This document shows, piece after piece, positions 16,276-24,709 of a DNA stretch of 64,000 nucleotides. The stretch comes from Mycolicibacterium porcinum (GTDB lineage Bacteria; Actinomycetota; Actinomycetes; Mycobacteriales; Mycobacteriaceae), in contig MVIG01000009.1 in NCBI GenBank assembly GCA_002086835.1, positions 186,001 through 250,000 of the forward strand, read 5' to 3'. The translations under genes were made by a program, and so were the position numbers. Every line of letters starts with the position of its first letter. The first letter of the stretch is position 1. Under the pieces are notes generated by a model that saw only the letters and a list, made by a program, of their open reading frames with translations, was not told the origin of the DNA and searched no databases.

Positions 16276-16980
16276 TCAAACGGCGGCCTGATATGTGGGC
16301 TCGCGGCGCTTGATCGTGGCGATCACGCGGTAGGTGATCGGCAGCATGATCACCTCGACGGCGGTCTTGTAGACCCAGCCCAGCGCGGTGTAGGTGACGA
16401 AGTCGCCGAAGGTGCTGATCCCGATCGCGCTGGCCGCGATGCCGCAGAACACCAGGGTGTCGCCGAGTTGGCCGGCGAAGGTGGATCCGACCAGGCGGGC
16501 CCACAGGTGCTTCTCCTTGGTCCGTTCCTTGATGGCGACCACGACCCAGGCGTTGATGGTCTGTCCGACGATGAACCCGGCCAGGCCCGCCACGATCAAC
16601 TGGGTGTAGGCGTGGACGATGTTCTCGAAGTGTTCCTGGTTGGTGTAGAAGTCCGCCGCGGGCAGATAGATGGTGATCCAGAAGGCCAGTGCGGCAAGGG
16701 CATTCATCGAGAACCCGAGGAAGATGGCGCGGCGGGCGGCCTTGAACCCGTATACCTCGGAGAGCACGTCGCCGATCACGTAGGTGAGCGGGAAGACGAT
16801 GAAGCCGCCGTCGGTGATGATCGACCAGTTGCCGATGATCGGACCGAAGGCGACACCTTTGGTGGCGGTGACGTTGGAGATGATCACCAGGGCCGTGAAG
16901 ACCGCGACGAGCACCGGATAGTAGGCCGAGCCGACGATGGCGGTGCCGCGGTGCTCGGAGTGTTCCTTGGTGCTTGTCAC
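16276..16980 (-). CDS. yhhQ: YhhQ/VUT-family transporter (queuosine-precursor type)
   Basis: 234-residue integral membrane protein with six or seven hydrophobic segments. The conserved family features LTYVIGDVLSEVYGFKAARR, AGFIVGQTINAW and GSTFAGQLGDTLVF are present. Members import queuine-type precursors of the tRNA base queuosine. The gene starts at GTG 16980. Its first eleven codons are very like those of the exporter gene starting at 19093 (27 of 33 bases identical), although the proteins are unrelated further on. Confidence 0.85.
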   Translation of the reverse strand: MTSTKEHSEHRGTAIVGSAYYPVLVAVFTALVIISNVTATKGVAFGPIIGNWSIITDGGFIVFPLTYVIGDVLSEVYGFKAARRAIFLGFSMNALAALAFWITIYLPAADFYTNQEHFENIVHAYTQLIVAGLAGFIVGQTINAWVVVAIKERTKEKHLWARLVGSTFAGQLGDTLVFCGIAASAIGISTFGDFVTYTALGWVYKTAVEVIMLPITYRVIATIKRREPTYQAAV

Positions 16981-16992
16981 CCGGTCATCTTG

Positions 16993-17943
16993 TCAGGTCA
17001 GTGCCTGGTTGAGCAGGGGCGGCAGTTGGTCGGCCACCACCGGGTAGGACAGCGGCGAGGCGAACGCGATGGCGCCGGCCAGGTCTTTGGGGGTGAATAC
17101 GTGCCGCTTGCGGGTGGTTGCCCGCAGCTCGGCGATCGTCGGGTCGGCGAGCAGGGCGTCGCGCTCCTGATCGCTTTCGGTGGTCCAGATCAGCACGTCA
17201 GCGGCGTCGAGCACCGAAGCGAAGTCCGAGCGCGGGATCAGCTCCGGCGTCGGCGGTATGACGAAGCCCATCTGGGTGAGAAATTCGGTGCGCCATCCCG
17301 TCTGGGTTTGCACGCCGTCGCGGAACAGGGTGCCGGCGAGCAGCATGGCCTTCTTGCCCGCGAATCGCGGGTTGCTGGCGGCGACCGCCTTGAATCTGTC
17401 GTCCACGCCGGCGATCAGCCCCGTCATCGCGTCGTTCTGGAACAGTGCCTGGCCGATCAGGGTGGCCTGGTCGCGCCACGGTTCGAAGAACGCGTCCGGT
17501 CCGGACTGGGCGATGGTCGGGGCGATCTCGGACAGTTTGGCGTAGGTGTCGGCGTCGAGTCCGGCGTTGGCGGCCACGATCAGGTCCGGGTTGAGTGCCT
17601 TGATCTCGTCGACCTGGATGCCGTCGGTCAGGCTGAGCACGGTGGGCTGGGCGCCTCCGAGTTTCGGTTGCGCCCAGGGCCACACCGCGTGCGGCTCGCC
17701 CCCGAACCACTCGGTGGTGGCGACCGGGACGACACCGAGCGCCAGCAGGTCGTCCTGTTCGGTGAACCCCGCGCTCACCACGCGTTTCGGCGGCCCGGGG
17801 ATGTTGGTATCGCCGAAGAGGTGGCGGACGGTCACCGAACCGTCTTTCCTGACTTCGCCGGGCTTTTGCGTGCTACATGCGGCGACCAGGGCCATCGCAG
17901 CGCTGACCGTGAAAAACCCTCGCCGTGACCAGGTTGTCGGCAC
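16993..17943 (-). CDS. fecB2: Iron-siderophore/heme ABC substrate-binding lipoprotein (Rv0265c-like)
   Basis: 316-residue periplasmic binding protein of the FecB/FepB class. The N terminus has a twin-arginine-like SRRGFF followed by a hydrophobic stretch and a lipobox LVAAC at residues 19-23, so it is likely a membrane-anchored lipoprotein. The binding fold follows, with KRVVSAGFTEQDDLLALG, LNPDLIVAAN and AIAFASPLSYPVVADQLPPL. It matches Rv0265c (FecB2). No permease or ATPase is adjacent. GTG 17943 has a TACCCT -10 six bases before it and no ribosome site, suggesting a leaderless message. Confidence 0.87.
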   Translation of the reverse strand: MPTTWSRRGFFTVSAAMALVAACSTQKPGEVRKDGSVTVRHLFGDTNIPGPPKRVVSAGFTEQDDLLALGVVPVATTEWFGGEPHAVWPWAQPKLGGAQPTVLSLTDGIQVDEIKALNPDLIVAANAGLDADTYAKLSEIAPTIAQSGPDAFFEPWRDQATLIGQALFQNDAMTGLIAGVDDRFKAVAASNPRFAGKKAMLLAGTLFRDGVQTQTGWRTEFLTQMGFVIPPTPELIPRSDFASVLDAADVLIWTTESDQERDALLADPTIAELRATTRKRHVFTPKDLAGAIAFASPLSYPVVADQLPPLLNQALT

Positions 17944-17949
17944 TTAGCC

Positions 17950-17955
17950 AGGGTA
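17950..17955 (-). promoter_or_regulatory. -10 hexamer of leaderless fecB2 promoter
   Basis: TACCCT on the minus strand with a 6-base spacer to GTG 17943. I see no IdeR-like box here. Confidence 0.4.
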
Positions 17956-17959
17956 ACGG

Positions 17960-19093
17960 CTACCCCGTGCCGAAGCTGCCGAACAAACCGCCGAAGAGCA
18001 GGGAGGCCAACCCGAGCGCCACCACGATGTTGACCACGGTCGCCGCCGCGAACAGCACGACGGGCCGCCAACCGGCCTCTTTGAGGCCGCGCAGCGAGAA
18101 CTCCAGGCCGATCGCCACGAACGCGAAGATCAGGAACCAGGTCCGCAGGTCGTTGACCGTCGCGATGGCCGCCTTGCCGTCGGCCACGAACTGGAGGTAC
18201 AGCGTGCCGATGACCGAGGCGGCGATGAAGCCGAGGACGAATTTCGGGAACCGATCCCAGAATTCGCGCAGGGACGGACGTGCCACCGCCGGGTCAGGCG
18301 TGTCGGACTGGCGCTCGACCTTCAAGGCGAAGTAGGCGGTGAGGGCGATCGCGACGATGCCGATCAACGCGTTCTGGGTGGTCTTGACGATGGTGGCGAT
18401 CTGCAGCGCGTGCTCACCGGCGATCGTGCCTGCCGCGGCCACGGCCGCGGTCGTGTCGATGTTGCCGCCGATCCAGGCCCCGGCGACCGCGTCGGACAGC
18501 CCGAACACGTCGGCCAGCCAGGGCAGCAGGAAGATCGAGGGCAGCGCGAACACGATTACGAGTGACGCCGCGTAGGCCAGTTGCTCCTTGCGGGCCTGGA
18601 CGGCACCGGCGGCCGCGATGGCCGCGCTCACCCCGCAGATCGACACCGCCGAGGCCAGCAATGCCCGCAGTTTGTCGTCGAGGCCGAGCCGTCCGCCCAG
18701 CCACCAGGTGAACCCGAAGACGATCGAGATCAGCAGCAGGGCTTGGATGATCGCCGGCCCCGCAGCGGTGGCGAGCACCTTGAGATTGATCGAGGCGCCG
18801 AGCAGGACCAGGCCGGTCTTGATGAAGAACTCGGTGCGAAAGCCTTGCGAGAGAACGTCACGTAACGCGAACCTGGTCAGGATCGCGTTGCCGATCAATC
18901 CGAGAGCGATTGCGTAGACCGGGAATTCGACTGACTTCGCGATCTTGGCGAACGGGGTTCCGGCTGCCCAGTGAGGCACCTGGGTCTCAAGGAATCTGGT
19001 CGCCGCGCCCAGCGCGATCACCACCAGCACACCGGCGACGGCGTAGCCGATCTTCGATGAGCGCTCCTCGGAGCGTTCCTCGGTGCTGGTCAT
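17960..19093 (-). CDS. YeiH/UPF0324-family putative sulfate exporter
   Basis: 377-residue membrane protein with about ten hydrophobic segments. The family features GLVLLGASINLKVL, TWWLGGRLGLDDKLRALLASAVSICGVSA (split here only for description), GAWIGGNIDTTAAVAAAG and the final SLRGLKEAGWRPVVL are present. YeiH-type proteins are thought to export sulfate or sulfonate-derived sulfite, but the substrate is unproven. ATG 19093 overlaps the stop of a 29-residue membrane peptide gene (ATGA), so translation should be coupled. Confidence 0.85.
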   Translation of the reverse strand: MTSTEERSEERSSKIGYAVAGVLVVIALGAATRFLETQVPHWAAGTPFAKIAKSVEFPVYAIALGLIGNAILTRFALRDVLSQGFRTEFFIKTGLVLLGASINLKVLATAAGPAIIQALLLISIVFGFTWWLGGRLGLDDKLRALLASAVSICGVSAAIAAAGAVQARKEQLAYAASLVIVFALPSIFLLPWLADVFGLSDAVAGAWIGGNIDTTAAVAAAGTIAGEHALQIATIVKTTQNALIGIVAIALTAYFALKVERQSDTPDPAVARPSLREFWDRFPKFVLGFIAASVIGTLYLQFVADGKAAIATVNDLRTWFLIFAFVAIGLEFSLRGLKEAGWRPVVLFAAATVVNIVVALGLASLLFGGLFGSFGTG

Positions 19094-19179
19094 GGGATCA
19101 CGCTGCCGGGGATGGCGCCGACGAGCACGAGAGTCAGTAGGGTGAGGCCGACGATCACGGCCAGCCAGTCTTCGTTCAC
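19090..19179 (-). CDS. 29-residue single-pass membrane peptide coupled to the YeiH-type exporter
   Basis: GTG 19179 opens a 30-codon frame giving MNEDWLAVIVGLTLL and then a further hydrophobic run ending GAIPGSVIP: a short acidic N terminus followed by about 18 hydrophobic residues, a plausible membrane helix. Its TGA overlaps the ATG of the exporter (ATGA), the classical sign of translational coupling. No near-consensus ribosome site is seen (GGAG lies about 18 bases upstream). It could be a small accessory subunit of the exporter. Confidence 0.6.
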   Translation of the reverse strand: MNEDWLAVIVGLTLLTLVLVGAIPGSVIP

Positions 19180-19350
19180 GCGCGTCAGGCTAGGTAGCTC
19201 CAAAACCGCCGGGGAGCCTTGCGATCTCTGCGAATACAACCAGTTACGAACAGGGTGCGTCCTGGCAGAGGACCGGTTATTGTCGATCCCGCATATAGGG
19301 CGTCCCCCGGCAATTATTCTCGACTCACGGGGACCTACTGAGGAGTGGTC

Positions 19351-19653
19351 ATGCGGAGCATGTGGCGTCCAGTCTTACTCGGGTTGGCCGGTTTGACCGT
19401 GCCGTTCACCATCGCCGTCGCACCCCCCGCCTCCGCCGATTGTGTCGATGCCGGCGGTTCGACGGTGTGCGCACAGGGCAACGTCCGCGGCGGGGGGCCG
19501 ACTCCGCCGAAGGCTGGTCCCTATTACCCGTATTACTGCGCCAACGACTGGTATTGCGGCGACTGGGGCTTGGACATCAATATCGATCCCGGCCCGCCCA
19601 ACGGCGGTGGCGGCGGTGGTGGCTGGCGCCCCGACCGTCCCGGACGTCCGTGA
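19351..19653 (+). CDS. Small secreted Gly/Pro/Tyr-rich protein
   Basis: 100 residues with a signal peptide (MRSMWRPVLLGLAGLTVPF, cut after PPASA near residue 28). The mature part is rich in Gly, Pro and Tyr, with four Cys (DCVDAGGSTVCAQG, YYCANDWYCGDWG) and a poly-Gly tail. Mycobacteria have many such small exported proteins of unknown function. ATG 19351 lies five bases after AGGAG and is preferred over GTG 19345, which overlaps that motif. Confidence 0.8.
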   Translation: MRSMWRPVLLGLAGLTVPFTIAVAPPASADCVDAGGSTVCAQGNVRGGGPTPPKAGPYYPYYCANDWYCGDWGLDINIDPGPPNGGGGGGGWRPDRPGRP

Positions 19654-19691
19654 GCTTTAGCTCAGTTATCCGAGTCGACCTAGGAGCCACG

Positions 19692-20006
19692 ATGTTCTCC
19701 CGTGTGATCGCCGCAGGCGCAATCAGCTTGTCGCTCTTGACCGTTGGTGCGCCCGTCGCCGCAGCGGAAGGGCCGAACTGCACCGCTGCCGACCTGGCCG
19801 GTGTGATGGCCGGGGTCCGCGCGGCCACCTCTGCATATCTGTTCACTCATCCGGACGTGAACGCGTTCTTCACCAGCCTCAAGGGGCAGTCGAACGAGCA
19901 AATGGCTGATTCGGTGCGGGTCTACCTACAGGACAAGCCGGAGATCAAGGCAGAGCTGACGGGTATCCGGCAACCGGCGATCGATTTCCGCAACCGTTGC
20001 GGATAG
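19692..20006 (+). CDS. Hemophore-like secreted protein
   Basis: 104 residues with a signal peptide ending AAAE near residue 25. The mature part fits the mycobacterial hemophore-related family: NCTAADLAGVMAGV, a central TSAYLFTHPDVNAFFTSL, then VRVYLQDKPEIKAEL and a terminal GIRQPAIDFRNRC, with the two Cys likely forming a disulfide. Relatives such as Rv0203 bind heme outside the cell. It lies 38 bases after the previous small secreted gene with an AGGAGCC ribosome site, so the two may be cotranscribed. Whether this one binds heme is untested. Confidence 0.8.
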   Translation: MFSRVIAAGAISLSLLTVGAPVAAAEGPNCTAADLAGVMAGVRAATSAYLFTHPDVNAFFTSLKGQSNEQMADSVRVYLQDKPEIKAELTGIRQPAIDFRNRCG

Positions 20007-20030
20007 TCGCGCCTGACACGTTCAGGTAGC

Positions 20031-20633
20031 TCAGGTCCGGACCAGTCCGCGCAGGAGTACCGCCAGACCGTATTCGAAGGCATCGTCGGCGCGGGCCGGG
20101 CGGGGTGCGCCGGTGGCCAGCGCGGCGGTCAACTCCGGACCGACCGGATCCCCGGACTCCCACGGTTTGTCCGGGGCGGTGAGGTCGAGGGCCGACCCCA
20201 GCACGTAGTTGTCGACCAGGGTGATGGTCCGCAGTGTGTCGGTGGGGCTGAACCCGGCGCGGGTCAGGGTGACGGCCAACGCGTTGTACATCGTCAGCGC
20301 CTGGCGGCTGTTGACGGCATGTGCGGTGAGCAGGGGAATCAGCCGCGGATAGCGCGCGAAGCTGTTGCGGTACGAGCGCATGATGTCGGCCAGGATGTCG
20401 GCCCAGGGCCGGTCGGCGTCGATGTCGGGCAGTTCGACTTCTGACATCGCCCGTTCGCGGAGCAACTCGACGATCTCCTCGCGTCCGGACACGTGGTTGT
20501 ACAGCGATGACGGGCTGACCTTGAGCCTGCGGGCCAGTTCAGGGATGGTGAATCCACCCGTTGTACTGACGAGATTCATTGCCGCACTGGTAATCCGGTC
20601 CATTGACAGGATCGGTATCGATGGGCGCCCCAT
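20031..20633 (-). CDS. TetR-family regulator
   Basis: 200 residues. The N-terminal helix-turn-helix reads FTIPELARRLKVSPSSLYNH at about 28-47. The C-terminal ligand domain resembles the TetR_C class (LTAHAVNSRQALTMYNAL, VDNYVLGSALD). It is divergent from the amidohydrolase/permease genes across 88 bases, so it probably represses them. A short CGAAT-TCC-ATTCG dyad at 20696-20708 in that gap is a weak operator candidate. Confidence 0.88.
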   Translation of the reverse strand: MGRPSIPILSMDRITSAAMNLVSTTGGFTIPELARRLKVSPSSLYNHVSGREEIVELLRERAMSEVELPDIDADRPWADILADIMRSYRNSFARYPRLIPLLTAHAVNSRQALTMYNALAVTLTRAGFSPTDTLRTITLVDNYVLGSALDLTAPDKPWESGDPVGPELTAALATGAPRPARADDAFEYGLAVLLRGLVRT

Positions 20634-20721
20634 GAACTGTTCCCCCTAATTTCGTCCCACCGCTTTACAACCGGTGGTCTGGGTCACACAATAAACGAAT
20701 TCCATTCGCTTTAGGAGCCAC

Positions 20722-22323
20722 ATGACCACTCTGTTCCACGGCGGTGTCGTCTGGACACCCACGATGACCACCGACGCGCTGCTGGTTGGCGACGGGGTGG
20801 TGCAAGCAGTGGGTGCTGACGCATTGGCGGCGGCGGCCGATCGGAAGATCGACCTCGACGGCGGCTTTCTGATGCCGTCGTTCGGTGATGGTCATGCCCA
20901 CCCGCTGTTCGGTGGTCTGGAGTCGGCCGGCCCCGCGGTTCGGCCCTGCCGGTCGATCGAGCAGATCGTGTCGGCGGTCAAGGAGTTCGCCGACGCGAAT
21001 CCTGATCAGGAGTGGATCGTGGGTGCGTCGTACGACGGCAGCCTTGCGCCCGGTGGCTTGTTCGACGCGCGCTGGCTCGACGCGGCGGTCCCGGACCGCC
21101 CGGTGGTGCTGCGCGCCTGGGACTACCACACCTTCTGGGTCAATTCGGCTGCGCTGCAGCGCGCAGGCATCACCGCGGACACACCCGAGCCGGTGCTCGG
21201 TGAGATTCCGCGCCGTGAGGACGGCTCACCGCTGGGCACCTTGCGCGAGTGGGGTGCCACCGATCTGATCACCGCCGTCATGCCGGCCCGTGACGAGGCC
21301 GTCCGGGTCGCGGCGTTGGGTACGGCCGCCGATTACTACCTGGCGCGCGGCGTGACGTGGGTTCAGGACGCCTGGGTCGAACCGGGAGAGCTCGACACCT
21401 ATCTCGCGGCCGTCCGGCAGGGCACCCTGCGGATGCGGTTCAATCTGGCGTTCTATGCCGATCCGCGTCACTTCGACACGCAGGTCACGCAATACGCAGC
21501 GGCCAGGGACCGGGTTCAGGCCGCGGGCTCACCGCTGCTGACCGCGCAGACGGTGAAGTTCTTCGCCGACGGAGTGGTCGAGAACGAGACCGGCGCGCTG
21601 CTGGAGCCGTACTGCTCGGGCCTGCACTCGCACGGCATGCAGTTGTGGGAGGGCGACAGCCTGGCCGAGGCGGCCCGGAAGGTTGACGAGCTTGGCCTGC
21701 AGATCCACATCCACGCCATCGGCGATGCCGCGGTCCGTCAGGCCTTGGACGCCATCGAATACGTTGCGCGGCAAAACGGTCCGCGGGACCGGCGGCCTGT
21801 GATCGCACATGCCCAGCTGGTGGACGACGACGATCTGGGCCGGTTCGCGGAGTTGGGTGTGATCCCGAACATGCAGCCGCTCTGGGCGCAGATGGACGCC
21901 CTGATGACGGTGCTCACGATTCCCCGGCTCGGAACCCAACGGGCAGACCGGCAGTACCGGATGCGCACGCTGGAGAGTTCCGGTGCGGCGCTGGCGTTCG
22001 GTTCGGATTGGCCGGTGTCGTCGGGTGCGCCGCTGGACGGGATCGCGGTCGCGGTCTCGCGGTGCACATCCGAGGGTGAGCCCGTGGGCGGCTGGACACC
22101 GCAAGAGGTACTCCCCATCGAGCACGCGCTGACCTCATACACCACCGCCGTGGCGTATCAGGCCTTCGCGGAAGCGAATTGGGGCCGCATCGTTCCCGGC
22201 GCGAGTGCTGATCTCGTCTGGTTGGACCGCGATCCGCGGTACGTCTCGCCATCGGAACTTCCGGCGCTGAAGGTACGCGCCACCTATCTGCAGGGCTCGC
22301 AGGTCTATTCGGCCGCGGAATGA
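20722..22323 (+). CDS. YtcJ-like amidohydrolase (amidohydrolase family 3)
   Basis: 533-residue metal-dependent hydrolase. The metal-binding GDGHAHPLFGG lies near residue 55, further His ligands are in QIHIHAIGDAAVRQAL and PVIAHAQLVDDDD, and the Asp motif is LAFGSDWPVSSGAPLDG. Family members hydrolyse amide or imide bonds in small molecules and their substrates are mostly unknown. ATG 20722 follows TAGGAGCC. A permease gene follows 14 bases later, so the pair probably takes up and hydrolyses an amino-acid-like compound under control of the divergent TetR protein. Confidence 0.88.
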   Translation: MTTLFHGGVVWTPTMTTDALLVGDGVVQAVGADALAAAADRKIDLDGGFLMPSFGDGHAHPLFGGLESAGPAVRPCRSIEQIVSAVKEFADANPDQEWIVGASYDGSLAPGGLFDARWLDAAVPDRPVVLRAWDYHTFWVNSAALQRAGITADTPEPVLGEIPRREDGSPLGTLREWGATDLITAVMPARDEAVRVAALGTAADYYLARGVTWVQDAWVEPGELDTYLAAVRQGTLRMRFNLAFYADPRHFDTQVTQYAAARDRVQAAGSPLLTAQTVKFFADGVVENETGALLEPYCSGLHSHGMQLWEGDSLAEAARKVDELGLQIHIHAIGDAAVRQALDAIEYVARQNGPRDRRPVIAHAQLVDDDDLGRFAELGVIPNMQPLWAQMDALMTVLTIPRLGTQRADRQYRMRTLESSGAALAFGSDWPVSSGAPLDGIAVAVSRCTSEGEPVGGWTPQEVLPIEHALTSYTTAVAYQAFAEANWGRIVPGASADLVWLDRDPRYVSPSELPALKVRATYLQGSQVYSAAE

Positions 22324-22337
22324 GAAGAGGAACTGGC

Positions 22338-23681
22338 ATGTCCGATGTGGCTGAAGCGACCGAGGGGCGGCTCCGGCGCGCTCTGGGGCTGCCGTCGTTG
22401 GTGCTGTTCGGTCTGGTCTACATGGTGCCGCTCACGGTGTTCACCACGTACGGCATCGTCACCCAGACCACCGGTGGCCGGCTGTCGGTCGCTTACCTGG
22501 TGACGCTGGCGGCAATGGTGTTCACCGCCCGGTCCTACGCGGTGATGGCGGTCGCCTTCCCGGTCGCGGGATCGGCATACACCTACACCCAGAAGACTTT
22601 CGGTGCCCCGGTGGGATTCCTCGCCGGCTGGTCCCTGCTACTGGATTACCTGTTCCTTCCGATGATCAACTACCTGGTGATCGGGATCTATCTGCATGCC
22701 GCACTGCCTGCGATTCCGTCGTGGGTGTTCGTCGTGGTGGCCATCGCCATCGTGACGGTGCTCAACGTCGTCGGCATCGTGTCGGTGGCAAGGGCGAACT
22801 TCGTCATCATCGCGGTGCAGGCGATCTTCATCGTGACGTTCCTGGTGCTGGCCTCGTCCAAGGTGCTGGGTGTGGGCATGCTCGATCTCATGGCGCCGAT
22901 CCGTGGCGACGGCAGCGCAACCGGGTTCAGCCCGGTGCTGGCCGGCGCGGCGATCCTGTGTCTGTCGTTCTTGGGCTTCGATGCGGTGTCCACCCTGTCC
23001 GAGGAGGCCAAGGAACCCAGACGGTCTGTGCCGCAGGCGATCATGATCGCCACGCTGGTGTCCGGCGTGATCTTCGTGGTGCTGTCGTATCTCGGGCAGT
23101 TGGTGTTCCCGTCGAACCAGTTCGCCGATGTCGAGTCGGGATCGCTGGACCTCATGCTGACCGCGGGCGGGCAGTTCCTGCAGACCTTCTTCACCGCGGC
23201 CTATGTCGCCGGCGCACTCGGATCCGCCATCACGTCACAGGCTTCGGTGGCCCGAATCCTGTATGCGATGGGACGCGACGGCATCCTGCCGCGTCCGATC
23301 TTCGGGTTCGTCTCACCGCGGTTCGCCACCCCGGTGTACGCGATCCTGGCGGTGTCGGCCGTGTCGTTGCTGGCCACCACGATCTCTTTGGCCACGCTGG
23401 CCTCACTGATCAGTTTCGGTGCGCTGGTGGCATTCTCGGTGGTCAACCTGTCGGTCATCAAGCATTATTTCGTCGATCTGCGAGAGCGCGATGGCGTCCA
23501 GGTGGTCAGCAACCTCGTCCTGCCCCTGATCGGCTTCCTGCTGACCGTGTGGCTGTGGACGAGCCTGTCCGGGGTAACACTGATCGTCGGGTTGTGCTGG
23601 CTGGCAGTGGGATTCGTGTGGCTGGCCGGGGTTACCCGTGGATTCCAGCGGCCGACGCCGGTGCTGGACATGAAGGAGTAA
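22338..23681 (+). CDS. APC-superfamily amino acid permease
   Basis: 447 residues with twelve predicted membrane segments. The first helix has the APC pattern LGLPSLVLFGLVYMVPLTVF. AFPVAGSAYTYTQKTFG and FLGFDAVSTLSEEAKEPRR (the conserved segment after helix 5) are typical of amino acid/polyamine permeases. GAAGAGGA upstream supports ATG 22338. Cotranscribed with the amidohydrolase. Confidence 0.9.
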   Translation: MSDVAEATEGRLRRALGLPSLVLFGLVYMVPLTVFTTYGIVTQTTGGRLSVAYLVTLAAMVFTARSYAVMAVAFPVAGSAYTYTQKTFGAPVGFLAGWSLLLDYLFLPMINYLVIGIYLHAALPAIPSWVFVVVAIAIVTVLNVVGIVSVARANFVIIAVQAIFIVTFLVLASSKVLGVGMLDLMAPIRGDGSATGFSPVLAGAAILCLSFLGFDAVSTLSEEAKEPRRSVPQAIMIATLVSGVIFVVLSYLGQLVFPSNQFADVESGSLDLMLTAGGQFLQTFFTAAYVAGALGSAITSQASVARILYAMGRDGILPRPIFGFVSPRFATPVYAILAVSAVSLLATTISLATLASLISFGALVAFSVVNLSVIKHYFVDLRERDGVQVVSNLVLPLIGFLLTVWLWTSLSGVTLIVGLCWLAVGFVWLAGVTRGFQRPTPVLDMKE

Positions 23682-23700
23682 CCCCGGCCCGCCTCGCGCG

Positions 23701-24123
23701 TCAGGCGACGCTGATGGTGACGTCGATGTTGCCGCGGGTCGCCTTCGAGTACGGGCAGACTTGGTGCGCATCGTCTGCGATGGCCTGGGCGGTCTCCCGG
23801 TCGACTCCCGGGATGGTGACGTTGAGCCGCGCCCGCAATGAGAACGCCCCGTCGGTGTTGAGCAGGTCTACTTCCGCATCGACTGCGGTCTCGGCGGGCA
23901 ACTTCACGTTGTGCTTGCCCGCGGTCAGGCCCATCGCGCTCAGGAAGCACGCCGACCAGCCGGCCGCGAACAGTTGCTCGGGGTTGGTCCCGGTGCCGCT
24001 GCCGCCGGGCGGGGTGAGCTGGATGTCGAGGTTGCCGTCGGAGCTGTAGGACTCGCCCTGTCGCCCGCCGGTGGTGTGGGTCTGGGCGGTGTAGAGGACG
24101 TTGTCGGTCTGGCTGGTGGTCAC
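23701..24123 (-). CDS. ohr: Organic hydroperoxide resistance protein Ohr
   Basis: 140-residue thiol peroxidase of the Ohr subgroup of OsmC proteins, reducing organic and fatty-acid hydroperoxides. The peroxidatic Cys59 is in GWSACFLSAMG and the resolving Cys123 in QVCPYSKATRGN. GTG 24123 follows GGAGACC. A much longer in-frame extension exists upstream but runs through other genes. It is divergent from ohrR, and their shared gap holds a perfect palindrome. Confidence 0.95.
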   Translation of the reverse strand: MTTSQTDNVLYTAQTHTTGGRQGESYSSDGNLDIQLTPPGGSGTGTNPEQLFAAGWSACFLSAMGLTAGKHNVKLPAETAVDAEVDLLNTDGAFSLRARLNVTIPGVDRETAQAIADDAHQVCPYSKATRGNIDVTISVA

Positions 24124-24200
24124 GTCGGTCTCCTTAGGTGGATGTCTGGATCCAAGTGGATGCGTTAGAGATGAACGCCGGGTGTTCCGAATTCCATCCC

Positions 24201-24217
24201 ATCCGATTGAATCGGAT
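24201..24217. promoter_or_regulatory. OhrR operator
   Basis: ATCCGATT-G-AATCGGAT is a perfect inverted repeat with 8-bp arms, in the ohr-ohrR gap. It lies just before a TATAAT -10 (24222-24227) which ends seven bases before the ohrR ATG, so the message is probably leaderless and autorepressed. Confidence 0.75.
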
Positions 24218-24234
24218 CCGATATAATTTCTGGC

Positions 24235-24696
24235 ATGGCACCTCGGACCCCTCAGCTCGCGGACTTCCTGTGCTTTGCCGTCTACTCGGCCAATCTGGCG
24301 TACGGCAAGGCCTACAAGCCGATCCTGGACGCCAAGGGCATCACGTACACGCAGTACATCGCCATCGTCGCGCTCTCGGAGCAGGACCACCAGACCGTCG
24401 GCAGCCTGGGGGAGAAGCTGTTCCTGGAGTCCAACACGCTGACACCCATCCTCAAGAAGCTCGAGGCGCTCGGCTACGTCACCCGGCAACGCGATCCCGG
24501 CGACGAGCGGCAGGTCATCGTGAGCCTCACCGACGCCGGCCGCGAACTCCGCGAGCAGGCTTTCGAGATGGACCTCGTGGCGGCGACCGGGCTGTCTCTG
24601 GAGGAACTCAAGACGATGCAGCGCGGGGTGTCCACGCTCCGGGACAACCTGCGGAACTACCTGCAATCTCCGGTTGATCCTGCGGCCTCGGCGTGA
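24235..24696 (+). CDS. ohrR: MarR-family peroxide sensor OhrR
   Basis: 153-residue winged-helix repressor. The reactive N-terminal Cys13 lies in DFLCFAVYSAN, as in OhrR proteins, where oxidation of this Cys by organic peroxides releases DNA. The winged helix carries FLESNTLTPILKKLEALGYV and TRQRDPGDERQVIVSLTDAG. It represses ohr and itself through the palindrome between them. No second Cys is seen near the C terminus, suggesting the one-Cys mechanism. Confidence 0.93.
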   Translation: MAPRTPQLADFLCFAVYSANLAYGKAYKPILDAKGITYTQYIAIVALSEQDHQTVGSLGEKLFLESNTLTPILKKLEALGYVTRQRDPGDERQVIVSLTDAGRELREQAFEMDLVAATGLSLEELKTMQRGVSTLRDNLRNYLQSPVDPAASA

Positions 24697-24709
24697 AAGT
24701 TCGAGTGGC

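Noticed and set aside
20655-20708. CCACCG/CGGTGG and CGAAT/ATTCG short dyads before the amidohydrolase
   Set aside because: Arms of five to six bases are expected by chance in this GC context. Mentioned only as weak operator candidates.
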